From assembly GCF_019059575.1 (NCBI RefSeq), contig NW_024882032.1, positions 186,001 to 250,000 of the forward strand: a DNA stretch of 64,000 bases, given 5' to 3'. Position numbers and translations under genes: made by a program. This document shows positions 34,660-47,400 of the stretch, in pieces. How positions within the stretch are numbered: the stretch's first letter is position 1; every line of letters begins with the position of its first letter. Origin of the DNA: Amphibalanus amphitrite (taxonomy: Eukaryota; Arthropoda; Thecostraca; Balanomorpha; Balanidae). The notes under the pieces were generated by a model. That model saw only the letters and a program-made list of their open reading frames with translations. It was not told the origin of the DNA and ran no database searches.

Positions 34660-34915
34660 TACACAGCTTCTTGGCATTCCGAGCCTCTGGCATCCAGAGT
34701 CTCTAGCACACGAAGCTTTTTAGCATACGAAGCTTCTAGCATGCAACGTCTCTAGGAAACAAAGCTTCTAGCAAACAGAACTTACAGCACTGCTACCATA
34801 CAAAGCTTCTAGCATTCACAGCTTCTAGCATACAAAGCTACTAGCATACAAAGCCTCAAGCGCACAGAACTTCTAGCATACACAGCTTCTAGCATACAAC
34901 ACATCTACTTCACAG
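34660..34915. repeat. ~20-bp minisatellite (AGCTTCTAGCATACAA)
   Basis: About a dozen imperfect units of AGCTTCTAGCATACAA with variable spacing lie just beyond the distal stop codon of the sulfotransferase gene. Confidence 0.8.
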
Positions 34916-35060
34916 AACAGGCAGCTCATGGAGCCTTTGCCATGCAAAGTCTCTACCTTCCACTGGCGAAGCTTCCAAGGTAAGGTACCTTGGGGATGCT
35001 TCGATATCCGATGCAGTACCAAAGCACCCCCCCCCCCCTTCTCCTCCCCCCTCCCACCTC

Positions 35061-35343
35061 TCACAACTCCTGCCTGCTCATCTCAAACACATTCCAATCC
35101 GCCCTCAGAGCGGCCGCTCCGGGCACGTCCTCCAGAGCCGGCGGAGCGCTGGCCGTGCCCAGTCCACTGCGGAGGTTCACTCTGAGTGGATCCCCCAGCA
35201 GGCGGCTGAAGAGGTCCGTAGCGTGTGCCAGGAGACTCGGGGCAGGCGCGGGAGGGTTCATGGCGTCTACTCGAGCCAGGCACGAGGGGAAGTCCTCCTC
35301 GGCGTAACATTCCTCCAGACGCTCACCGGAGGAGCGGCTGTAT
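35061..35343 (-). CDS. Distal alternative exon 6b: C-terminal tail and stop
   Basis: The acceptor is ATTCCTCCACAG/A and completes codon AGA, phase 2. It encodes about 94 residues to a TGA at 35061. It starts RYSRSSGERLEEC and keeps the C-x8-C pair (LEEC to FPSC) and VDAMN, which match LEDC to LEDC and IDKMN in the proximal exon. The tail then diverges to a Pro/Ala-rich segment and is much shorter. An intron here, absent from the proximal copy, means an intron was gained or lost after duplication. Conserved cysteines with diverged linkers suggest selection rather than decay. Confidence 0.72.
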
Positions 35344-35400
35344 CTGTGGAGGAATGGAGTGAGAGGGTGAGAATTGAGAGGTGGGAACATGACTGTATCT

Positions 35401-35472
<72 letters not shown>

Positions 35473-38400
35473 GAGAAGGATGATCAATGATCATGCCAGC
35501 GCGATGTGAGAACTGAGAGACTGTGAGAAGTAATGGAGGAGGGGTGAGAAGTGAGACGCTCCTGAAAGGGGATGGTGAAAAGAGGATGCCTTTGCGTAGG
35601 GAGAGATAAAAACGAAATCCGATGGGACTAGTTATGTAAAGGACGCCTGCACATCAAGAAAGCGATAGGGGAGAGTGGGGCAAAGCGGCCACCCTAACGC
35701 TTCTCACGATGCCAACGCTTGATTTTTAAACTTGGAAAGATTCTTTCTATACCAATGTGATCCCTATAAGTTGCCTTTTATTTCAACTGCGTTTTATTTC
35801 CAAAGGCGTTCACATATGAAAGATATTGACAAAACTTTAAACCTATGCATATTGGCCACTTTGCCCCATACCCTGGGGTAAAGCGGCCACCGGCGTCTTC
35901 TCAAGTCCCGACATGAGAAACAAAATAGTTGCCTCGTGTACGACTAGGGTATTTGATGGTGACAAGGTTAAGCGAAGATGGATGTTTACTTTATCATCTT
36001 CAATCTGTAGGTAAACAAAGAAAGGATTTTCATGAAAAAAAACATTTAATTGCATTATTTGGTAACTCATGCAACTGAAAAGTGGCCAAGATGAATGCAT
36101 GACGACACATTTGAATATAAATAATGTTTTTTATCCAGATGGAAGCAGCTTATGGCCGATTGGGGGGTGGCCACTTTGCCCCTGCCACTTTGCCCCGCGC
36201 ATACCGTCCGAGACAAAAATATTCCAGCTTAGCTATTAGTGGGGTAAAAAACGTTAAAATTGGTAGAATGCATGTACGATAACCATGCAATGCATGAACA
36301 AGAACGCTTATAAAAATTCCAAACGGTTATGGAATAACATAACATTTAAAAATTGTAAACATAGTTGGTAACCTGGCAAGAAATGCTTTTCCGTGTTTCA
36401 CAGAACAGTGGTGATGGGCCTGAAACCCCGGTCTGGCTCATTCGAACGACCGTGAAGAGAAGTATAATTGGAAACCATAAATTGGAACTGACGCCAGCTA
36501 TGAAGGGCTAAAACGATGGGTGGCCGCTTTGCCCCGGGTGGCCGCTTTGCCCCACTCTCCCCTACTTTATATTTATTACATGTCTGCAGACTCGTGATCA
36601 TGTTCCTTTGACAATACAACTATCATGTAATTTGGTGCCAGCGGACTAGGTCGCGTGCGCCCCGACCAAGCTAACGACATTATCTTTACACGCAAAAAGA
36701 AATGTATTAGACAAACAACACATGTCCTTGTCCTTTTCAGTCTGTTACGCATGCATTGTCCACTTTCAATCACTACTTTTCTAGCTAATTAAGAGATAAC
36801 CATTCTGCCTATCCCTTGCCTCATGTCACATACAACGGTAAGGCGAAAAAAAAAACGGAGTATATTGCCGGTACTGCATTATAATGCCCCCTCTAAAACA
36901 ATGACCTGACCTATTCACTTACCTGCCTCCTCTCTCAGTCCCCCCCTCCCCCCTCCTCACCTATCCAGCGGCAGCGGCGGATGACCACGCCTCCGTAGCA
37001 GCTGATTCACATAGCCCACGCCGTGTTCGACTATCTCCCTGACATCGGCGGGGAACGGCTCCACATCGGCGGGGAAGTGGGGAGGGTGGCGGTGAGCTAC
37101 GCCGTCCGCATCCTCCTGTGGGCGGTCAGAGGGGGTCAGTATTGAACAGCTGCTGTGATGGCGATTGGTTGTATGGTGGTTAGGGGCAGGCAGTGCTTGG
37201 GGAACGTACAGTGGTTGGGGAACGGACAGTGGTTGGGGAACAGACAGTGGTTGGGGAACAGGCGGCAATGGTTGAGAAATATACAGTGGTTGGGGAACAG
37301 GGGGGAATTGAGCGGACTGTTAGTTTAGTTTAGAGTTAGCATACAGTGGTTGATAAGTGGGACTGGAGAGCTGTTGGTTAGCGAACGAGGTGCTTTACAC
37401 AACAATCTGACAAACAACAGAAAGATACACATTTTGGCGTCAGAATGCGAAACTTGGAGAGCACAGTTTCAGTACTTAGCTTACCTTCTTGCAGTGGTGA
37501 CTGCGATGTTGTAAGTACCGAAAGAAAGAAAACAGAGCATTGCAGTTCCATTCTACGAGTATTTCAAACAACTATTTCCTTGAGGACTTTATTTTACCGA
37601 AAACCATGGCATTCAACACATTCCCAATGGAATACTGAACACATATTTACCAGTTCCTTTCTAAACTATATATCACAATCTCTGGAGGCTCCAACTACAG
37701 CAATTGGACGCATCAGATCCATCGAAAATGTGATACAATATTTACATGACAGGCAGACAACGTTCGTTACCAGCGCGCCGCAAAGTCAGCGTTACCAGCG
37801 CGCCGCAAAGTCATCGACACAAGCATAATGCGTCCTTCCTGAGCCTAGAAATGAAACCCTGAAAACAAAAAACAGGTCAGATAAGGGATTATTAGACATA
37901 CATTGAAAAAGGTCACATAAGATTAACTACGACAAAAGCAGCTCATGTTTTACATTAGTGAGTGCGCCATTTTCTGAATCGACATAGTGATGCTAATCCA
38001 CACAATCTCGGACAAGCTAACCGTCACCATGACAACCAAATGTTATAACTTTCACTGCTCGTACCTTGTCCCATCACAGATCTACCTACATATCACCGTA
38101 AATATGGAGAAAATGGATAGTTCCTGATCAGTGAGTCATGGATAGCCCAAATAAGTAACGTATCACCTTTCTACAAACGATTATCTACCTAGCTCAGTGT
38201 AATAACTGAAAGCCACTATAACGCATTGTAAATTAATGCAATTCTTAGAATGCTGATTAGCATTGTCATTTTATGACGAAGCAGATTCACTCAAAATTAG
38301 CATCAGTATAACAGGAATTCACTGAGCAGATAATATGTTACCTGACAAGCCCGATAACAAATATAAAAAGACTATGCTCAACAGTTAAAAACCGCTATAT

Positions 38401-41400
38401 TACCCGATACATCCTTCATATGAATCAATTTTTCATATGGCTAGCATGCAAATAAGATGCCGTCTTTTTTACAGCCGCAAATACGCAACTGATATGCCTT
38501 ATCCTTGCCGCCCAAAAATTACATTATTTCTCTTGGTTCTCAGCTGAGGGCAGTGGGCACCATACCATCATTCGGAGCACGAGCATACACATTATTTGAA
38601 TCGCCTTCCTTTCCGACTTTGATGTCTTGCTTATGCCCTTCATTATTTCCCTCTACACCCGTATCACGGCCAGCAGTTTTCTCTTCTTTGATATAACCGT
38701 TTTTAGTTCCATACGTTGTACCATCATCTTCTTCCACATCTTCCGCTACATTGCCAATTTCTTCCTCCCTGTTATCACTCGTTGTTGAAGTCACTTTTGC
38801 ATTCTCTTTCCGTATAGATTCTCCCTTTCCATCTCCAGCTCCTCTCTCCTGTTCATTCGCTCTCACCGTCCGTTCTGAATGTCCTAACTCGTTGCCATCC
38901 TTCACCACCATCAGACCCTGGAACCTCTCCAGTAGCCCATCCCCCTTCGTTTCCGACACGTTCACACTCTTCTGCACCGTCTCTACCACTCTCTCCACCA
39001 TTCTCTCCTCCTCTTCACTCAGCGCTCTCGCTGTGTCGCGCTCTGAACTCTCTCCGCCCCGCGCGACATTTAGCATGGGCCCCACGGCGCTACCTAGAGC
39101 ACCCCCAACCGCACTGCTTAGAACTCCTCCCAAAGGAGACGCGCGCACGTGGTCACGAATAGTCTCGAACCACGACTTTATATGATATCTGAAATTCATT
39201 TTGTCGATTCTATATACACAATCCTCTAACTTCTCATCTTCTAGACAATCCTCCAACTGCTCCGCCCTCCGTGAGCTACCGTTGAAGAACTCGTATTCTC
39301 CGACCGGTAGCGGGGTGAGATGCCTCCTCTCCAACACGTTCTGTATCGTTTTCACGCTGAGGTCGATCATTTTCCGCAGCTCAGACGGGAAGGGGGTGAC
39401 GGCACGAGGACGATGCTGCTGATGACGTTGTGCTCGTCCTGACTGGTCCATCTGTCGGGGAGCGGAAGGAAGAGGTGTTAGAGCCGGAGGGGGAGGGGTG
39501 ACCATTGCCGTTGATATTATTTCATTCAGTGCGGTATGGTAATTGATATTTTAGGCGGCAATCAAGGCCAGTATTCAATGAAAGTTTACATTTAATTCTT
39601 AAATTCCTATAATAAATACCCAACATAATTGCATTTTTTGACGAAAAGGCAAAATAAACTTAAGAAAAGCATATAGCAATTAGCAATCCATAACAACTAA
39701 AAAAATTAGCATTAAAAGCATGGAAATTGGGTAAATATGGACTAATTTTCATTTCCAATCAAATGGCTGGGCCGTCAAGCAAAATTACATCATCTTATGA
39801 GGAAGACGTAAACACAGCGTAAGCAAAAAGTCGTATAAATCACCATGAAAACACTCATTACAACCGTCAAATCCAATTCAATCAAGAACGGAAATGAGCT
39901 CGGTTAATACACTTAACGCGTCAATCCTACTTGATTGGGTGATTGCAAAGCAATCAATTGGGCTTCGAAGTCCAGCACACAAGTTTCCCAACAAGCAGTA
40001 GCTGTTTACGAAAGACGGGCGACATTTGGTCAAGCTGAGGGGCAGATTTCGACACTGCTACCGCCGTCCTATCGAGACAGGAGAGATTTAATGACGGTAT
40101 TTGGATTCGATTACTGAACGAGGGTATCTTGGCAAATTTCGTCAGCAGAATAATACAACTGGGAGCTCTAGTTATCCACTGTGTGTTTAACTAGCTATTT
40201 CATGGTGCATATGACAAGAAAATGTAACAAAAAACGCAGGAGATTGAGGCGGAAAAGAAAATCAGCAAGGAAATGTATATCTTCAATTGATATCGCTTCA
40301 TAAATAGCAAAACCCATTTTCATGGAACAGCTCATTATGCAGCAAAAGAAGGTGCTAGAATTTGGATATATATATATATAGTAGCCAGTAGGTCCTTCAT
40401 TGTGCTTCATATATCCATCCAGGAAATGGATGGGTAACATTTGCCGGCCCGGGGCGAACAGTTGACTCCCGGATCGGAAACATTTCTGAGGTGCGTGTGC
40501 TTTCGATGGCAGTAAGACACACCAAATTACCAAAAGATAAGAGTTGCGAAGAGAGATACCCACAATGAGAAGCAGAAGAAATAACACAAATAAAAGCAAG
40601 GTCCCAGGCACCACATAAAACACAAATACAAACAGATACAAAGAGAAGAAGCTATTCTACTTACTGCATCGGCCTTGATCCAGTGAATACTCCACCAACG
40701 GCACCAAGACGACACATAGATGCTCAAAAGTCAAAACCGAAGTTTGGCGTCGATACACAACTAGAATGGACAAATCGCTATAAAAAATAAAACACGCTAA
40801 AATCCATTCTACGCCAGGGAGAATGAGTGACGCAACGTAGCGAACTGATGCAAGCGGTTACGTGCGGTGACATAAAATAGGCGACGTGCGTTGACGCGCC
40901 ATGACGTAACAGTGACGTGATGTGATGTGATGTGATGTGACGAAGCGCATGCGATCACATGCGTTTGTGCTCACGCCGGTGAAAAACCCGCGTTGAGGGG
41001 AAAACGAAGATCTTCTGTGCCCAGTGCATAGAAAGCACAAGATGTTGTGCTTGAAAACGGTTTGAAACTTCAATGGAATACTATAGGTTACCTTCACCTC
41101 ACATAAAAATAACTTCCCTTTTCCCAGGATGAATTGGGACGATATAATGATTAATGCCCCCAAAAATGAAATGGCGTCTCTCGTTCTGATATAATTCACA
41201 CAAACTAAGTCTACACAGTTTTTTCTGTTTTGTTGAGTTAGGCCCTTTCGGTCTAATGAGACCATTTCAGAACCGGGAGGATGATAGGATATAGGGGGAG
41301 ACATTGGTCTGGGCAAGCACCCTAGTGAGTCACCGCGGCTGAGCCCGTCCAAAGGACAGGCCACCCAGCCCCAAGGTACTCACTGCACCTGGCTACGGGG

Positions 41401-44400
41401 TGCGCTCCAAGGGAGCAGCGGTGCCGCTCCAAGGGAGCAGCCCGCATGAGATAAAGTTGCCTGTCCAGCCCGGAGGGGGGTTGCGGCGTGGAGGAGAAGG
41501 ATTTCAGTATCCTGAGGATAGAAGCACGGAACGGTGTGAAGTCTACACAACCCAATGCAACCGTCCCACGGTTTCTCAATTCCACCAGCTGTTACTTTTC
41601 TAGTTCACATATAAGTACTCACTTGTACACATTTGAGCCTTTCTTCATCAATGGGCCAGTTGAGGAATTTCAGCATTCTCCTCAGCTGTCCGACCGGGTC
41701 GCTCTTGAGATGCTCATAATGAACAACGAGCACTCGATTTCCGGGCTCTGTCCACTTCTGCACGTGAGCACTCCACTCGAACACCTGCTTCATGACGAAG
41801 GTGCGCCAGCCTGTGGAAACCGACGCTAGGTGTCACTACCAGCGCCCGCGCTGACTAGGTGACGCTAGTGGGATAGACGGACTCAGTACGGGCATTTCGC
41901 TTTCCCCGTTTGTGCTTCTATCCTCAGGATACTGAAATCCCTCTCCTCCACGCCGCAACCCCCCTCCGGGCTGGACAGGCAACTTTATCTCATGCGGACT
42001 GCTCCCTTGGAGCGGCACCGCTGCTCCCGAGGGAGCGCACCCCGTAGCCGGGTGCAGTGAGTGCCTTGGGGCTGGGTGGCCTGTCCTCTGGACGGGCTCA
42101 GCCCCGGCGACTCACTAGGGTGCCTGCCCAGACCAATGTCTCCCCCTATATCCTTTCATCCTCCCGGCTCTGAAATGGTCTCATTGGACCGAAAGGGCCT
42201 AACCCAACAAAACAAACAAACAAACATTCCGCTTTACTGGACTGGTAGAAACGTCAAACGAGCCCTATATTCATTGTTCATCAACTTTCCTTTGAATGAT
42301 TACAATAAATGGGTCTCGAATAATCTGTCCTCTGGTCTCAATGAATAGAAGACAAAAAGCACTGTGTCTCACCAAGTATTCGGAGTTCAACAGGCATGAG
42401 CCTCAGTCGTTTTTACATAAATGGTAACTTCATTATAGATAATCATCCTTCCCCGAAAGTGGTCAGCACCTTTACGGGATGACAGAAGACCCATATGACC
42501 TCACTCTTCCAAGGTGGTTCTATGATTCTCATTTCTCATCCTTTCTGAGATAGCCTCTCCTGGAATTGTACGAGCCTCCCCCTCCCTGAGATGGCTGCAT
42601 GACCCTCACCTTTCCTGAGGTAGTTGGAGGAGGGTGCCATGCCCTTGTGGCCGCCGAACAGGTAGTTGTGGAAGCTCAGCACGGCCCGGTACGGGTTGCG
42701 CACGATCACGATGGCCGTCCGGTTGAAGCGCTGTACCTGGTCGTCACCAAAGTCGTGCACCTTTTGTACGATGGTGGTGCCCTCCTCCGGGCTGGAGAGC
42801 TCGCCCCAGTAGCCTGAACAAACATATCGGAGCATGAGGGCATGGTATATTTGGCGCAATGTTCGGGTGGATAGTTTGCCCCAGTCCCCAGAAGCCTGAG
42901 CAAAATACATGTAGGAGCGCCAATACAAAAGATAGGAGAATAAATAAAAGGATAGCGGAAGAGACGATAGATATAAAAATACAGTACAATCCCCCCCCCC
43001 CCCCCCGCCGCCTACCCTGAGCCTGTCCCAGGGTCTCAGTATGAATAGCCGGAAAGAAGAAGCAACCGGTAGTGTTAGAAAAAAAAGGGAGAGCAAGGGA
43101 CACGACCATGATCTGGGCTGGATATTCCAGCAAGGGAAACACATTACACACCCTAGTAGCGTAGCACACACAGCAGAAAGACGAGGGCAGCAACATCACA
43201 AAATAAATATACTAGTTATATCTAACAGATTAGGCATCATTTCAAAGAAACTCCCACTCGACTGGACCCACGGCGACTCACCGATGCTGTAGAGGCCCAT
43301 ATCGTAGTAGATGCTGCCGGTGAACACGCCCGATGCCAGTTCGAGCATGTAGCGTGTCCAGGTGTTGCCAGATCCCGGGTAGCTGCTGAGGGCCACGATG
43401 GGCAGCGTGCCGCGCTCCGCAAATCTACCACGTAGGGAAAACACAGTCACGATAGGCACTGTGTGCCGCGCTCGGCAAACCTACCGCGTAGGGAAAACAC
43501 GGTCAGAATCGGCAGCGATAGCGCTCGGCAAATCTACCACGTAGGGGAAACACAGGTACTGGGTAATGTGCCACGCTCGGCAAATCTACCACGTAGGGGA
43601 AAACACAGTCACGAAACAGCACTCGGCAAATTTACCACGTAGCGTAAAGCTCAGCTACAATAGGCAATGTACCACACTCAGCGAATCTACCGCGTAGGGA
43701 AAACAGTCACGAAACAGCACTCGGCAAATCTACCACATATACGGGAAACACAGTCACAAGGGGTAGCAGTTAGGGAAAGCAAGAACGCAATAAATACATC
43801 AATGTATCACCGCAGGGGAAAACATCGAAACACTTGAATTATAAATGAATGAAAGCACTTGCTGTTAATCGTAACTCGTCTCGACCTGGAGCATAGACAT
43901 TCATCATGATTCTCTTTTACTTATGCAACCCAAAGATGCAGCACATCACTTATACCGAACTCAATAAACTTCTGTAGCACCAAGACGCGCCACTTTGATT
44001 TTACACTAGAAATACAACTGTGCACCGATTTGCTCAACCTCAACACCGCAAATGGAGGAACACCTTTCCCGGCTGACCGAAAATTATACATCATCACAGA
44101 AATGATGGTGACAGACTGCAAAAGTAATATATGCTCACAGGTTGCGAAAATACCACAATCGTTCGTCGCAGACCGCAATGACATGAATTTGCCAGGACTG
44201 ACATGTAGCATGACCATATTTCTTACAACATAAGCACCTGTCGTATGCTCATGGTTATATTCCCGTGTGCGTAGACCAGAAAATGGAGAAAGGTGACACT
44301 TGGCGGACTGTTAAACGACCGTTGCCACAGTTACGGAGTTCTTTAAGGAATTGTAGGTTTTTCCATCCTTTCTCTGAAGTAGTGATGGTTTTGGGCACGA

Positions 44401-47400
44401 CATGAGAGAAGAGTCATGATGTCGACACCTAAATGTATGGATGCCTATTTGTCAGAGTCATGCGAAGTAGAGGCAAAGGAAAAATGGTCACGCATTCATG
44501 CATTTACATAAGCTTTTTGCTCCAGTATTTCACATGCATGGCCACCGAATTGATACCTAATGTTTAGTGTGTACACGATGGGAAAGGGCCAGAGTCAACC
44601 CAAAATAACAAATTTATTTTTTCCCACATCTCACCTGATTCCATACTGACTGCAGCCCTCGACTCCTTCCCAAGGCCAGCGAACCGGTTGCTGCTGCAGT
44701 CGCACGCGCACCTCACCATCACCGGAAGTGGACGCTTCCGGTGCCGCTCTGAAATAAAAGAAATCGGGCGGTCAGAAGTAATATTTCATATCCTATGTAA
44801 ACGTTATAGCTTATCTGGTTATGCCTGTTGCGCTCTGGAAAAAAAAAAACTAAGACGACTTCACAACAGCTAATGTAGCCTGGAATTACATGGCTTATTG
44901 CTTACGGTTTATATCCACGAATTTAATCCCTCACTTGCATATATAATGGCACGCTACGCTACGTTAACCTGAGCATTAACCCACTTAAACGCGTGCGAAC
45001 AGCTGCCCACATTATAAACACATAATTCATTTCATTTCGGAGGCGCGTTGCACGGCTCGAGTGAAACAAGTTGAGAAGTCTATATCCGCCGTGCATAATC
45101 CCTCCCAGTGAGCTATATCACACACCCCAGCACTGAAAGCAGTCCTGCGATGACGAAACCGGACCCTTGATGTAATCCACTTGTAGCCTGGGGCACGGAG
45201 AGTCAGGTCCTCAATGAGCACGGGCCCCTGGGTGCGACCCTGCGAAACACCTCTCTCCTATGTCGGGGCATTAGTGTTACGCAATGACCGGAGGGCATAG
45301 ACGATCGATAACTATCTGGGAGTGGACATCCTCCCCGCAGGGAAGCGGTCATCGAGCGAGGAGTCACGAGCGTCCATATGAGAAGGTCCTACACGATGGT
45401 CTTCATCGAACCGTAGAGCGTTCGGCGGTACGTCAGGTAAAGCACCATTCGGTGCACGGTGTTCATTCATGCACGCTTCACTTAAATGTAAAAAAACGCA
45501 CAGTTTACGTTGCAAGATAGTCCGAGCATTTTTATAGTTTACCACATGTCTTGATGGCACACTTCGAGAAGCATTGAGGTCTTATCTATAAGATTGGGCG
45601 CTACACGACGTAATATCATCTTAGTTCTCAAAGCTCCCACAAACCGTTCCGTGATGTAACACGATCTTGCACGAATTCACGAGCCCGTGTGAACCTCGTA
45701 CAAAGTTTGTCCGGGCACTGTCGGAAAGTTTATCCCCAGTTCACACGGCGTTTAGCCACGTTTGACCGCCATATAACTCCGCAATCTAGTTATGGACGGC
45801 CTACGTTGAAATTTCAAGACAGTTCAGCATGAAACCACATTGAACTCCCGTTCTTCGATGCGTGCAAGTGTTTATTGATTAACCCGCGCCCTGCTGGGGG
45901 TCCTGGATTTCCACGCCCTGCTGGGGGGGGTGTTCAAACACCCCCCCCCCTTCTAACTCGGCTCCTGGGCCACGTAGCGATACGCGGAAGGCGGCGTTCG
46001 AAAGGGCGTAAAAAATAATGACGAAATCACTTCGGTCAATTTTTTGGTCAGGTCAAAGGTCAGGTCACCAGAGGTCATTGAAGGCAAAATTTCGCCGATT
46101 TCCAGGTCGAATGTCGACAATTTCCAAGAAGCCATCGCATAACTCGGGAACCAATAGAGCTACAGCGCTGCGGAAAAGCGCATTCGATAGCCCTATTAAC
46201 GCTCTTTCTGAGTAATTCTCTCAGATTTGACCTAGCGTCAACGGTTTTGCCTGCAGGGGGTAAAAACTGCAAAAATAGCCGATTTTTTCGGAAACAATTT
46301 TTCTGCAATAACTTTTGACCCAAACCTTGTACGAGCTTACTTTTACCATCATCGTGTTCCTCTCGTCAAGACGCATCGAATGAACTATAACTTGACCTTG
46401 AAAGGTCAACTTGAAAATTTGACCTCAGGTCAAGGTCATGACCTGACCGGAAAGGGTCATGTTGCATATCAGTCGATCCGTATCGTCGAGCTGAACACAT
46501 CTAAGGCGTTTTCATCGCTCTAGCATGCCTCTAGCAAAAGTTATTTGCGAAAAACTGTTAGATACCATTCGTGACCTAAGATGACCTCAGGGGCATAACC
46601 AGGGGTCACGGACACCATTTTCATGTTCAGTGTGTCTAAACCACTTGTAATTCAGTGTTTGGGAGTGTTTATAATGCTTTTCGTCCAAAAGAGGCGCATT
46701 TCAATTTTCTCCCATTGACTTATAATGGGGAGGTCGCAAAATTGACCTGACCTTAGGTCATCGATATCAAAATTCTGAGATATACATTTTGTACATGCTA
46801 TTGCTCTTAGTAATCGCTGAAAGTTTCAAAGCGATCGGTCACTCGGTGTAGCTATGGCAGACATTGAAACTTTTTATGAGGTGAGGTCACTTCAAGTGAC
46901 CTGGTGACCTGACCTTGAATGACCTTGGTCTGAAATTTTCACAACATGTGTAGAATTGATGTGTGATAAGGTGTACCAAAAACGGCGGCGCTCCGCGCCG
47001 CCGTTTTTGAGATATTCGCGAAAAACCACAGGGGGGGGGGTGTTCAAACACCCCCCCCCCCAGCAGGGCGCGGGTTAATGATGTTTAGGTAAGTCATATT
47101 ACACACCGAAACAAAGATACCGGCTGCTTGTAATTGCCTTATTCAGCAATACCCAATGTCCGTGCAATATTTATGTTACCTCGTGAGTATTAAATAATTT
47201 GGCGATATCCGAATAGTTAGACGATAAACGACTGATACCTTACATCAAATCATCGACAGTATCAAAGCTAGCAACTCAAGGCCCTCACCTACCCCCAAAA
47301 CCACAGCTTGCAGCGACCCAGAAACGCGAAACCCCACTTTGGTTTCACGCATCGTTGACTTTTGCGTCAGTCGGCTGCCTCAGCACCGTCGTGACGAAAC

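Noticed and set aside
34660-34915. Heat-shock element array (GAAGCTTC words)
   Set aside because: The GAA-nn-TTC-nn-GAA spacing is not maintained. The words are part of a ~20-bp minisatellite.
37445-37828. 127-codon plus-strand frame
   Set aside because: No recognised motif, unusual composition and no homology that I recognise. It lies in the 3' UTR/intron of the minus-strand gene.
38751-39185. 144-codon plus-strand frame
   Set aside because: It is antisense to the proximal last exon, Ser/Pro-rich only because it mirrors the charged tail, and has no splice or start support.
40195-40641. Hydrophobic 148-codon minus-strand frame
   Set aside because: The hydrophobicity comes from T-rich codons in AT-rich intron. 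It crosses a TA repeat and has no plausible splice link to the gene.
45027-45221. Additional sulfotransferase stem exon
   Set aside because: The frame has no suitable donor in phase 2, and exon 1 joins exon 2 in phase without it.
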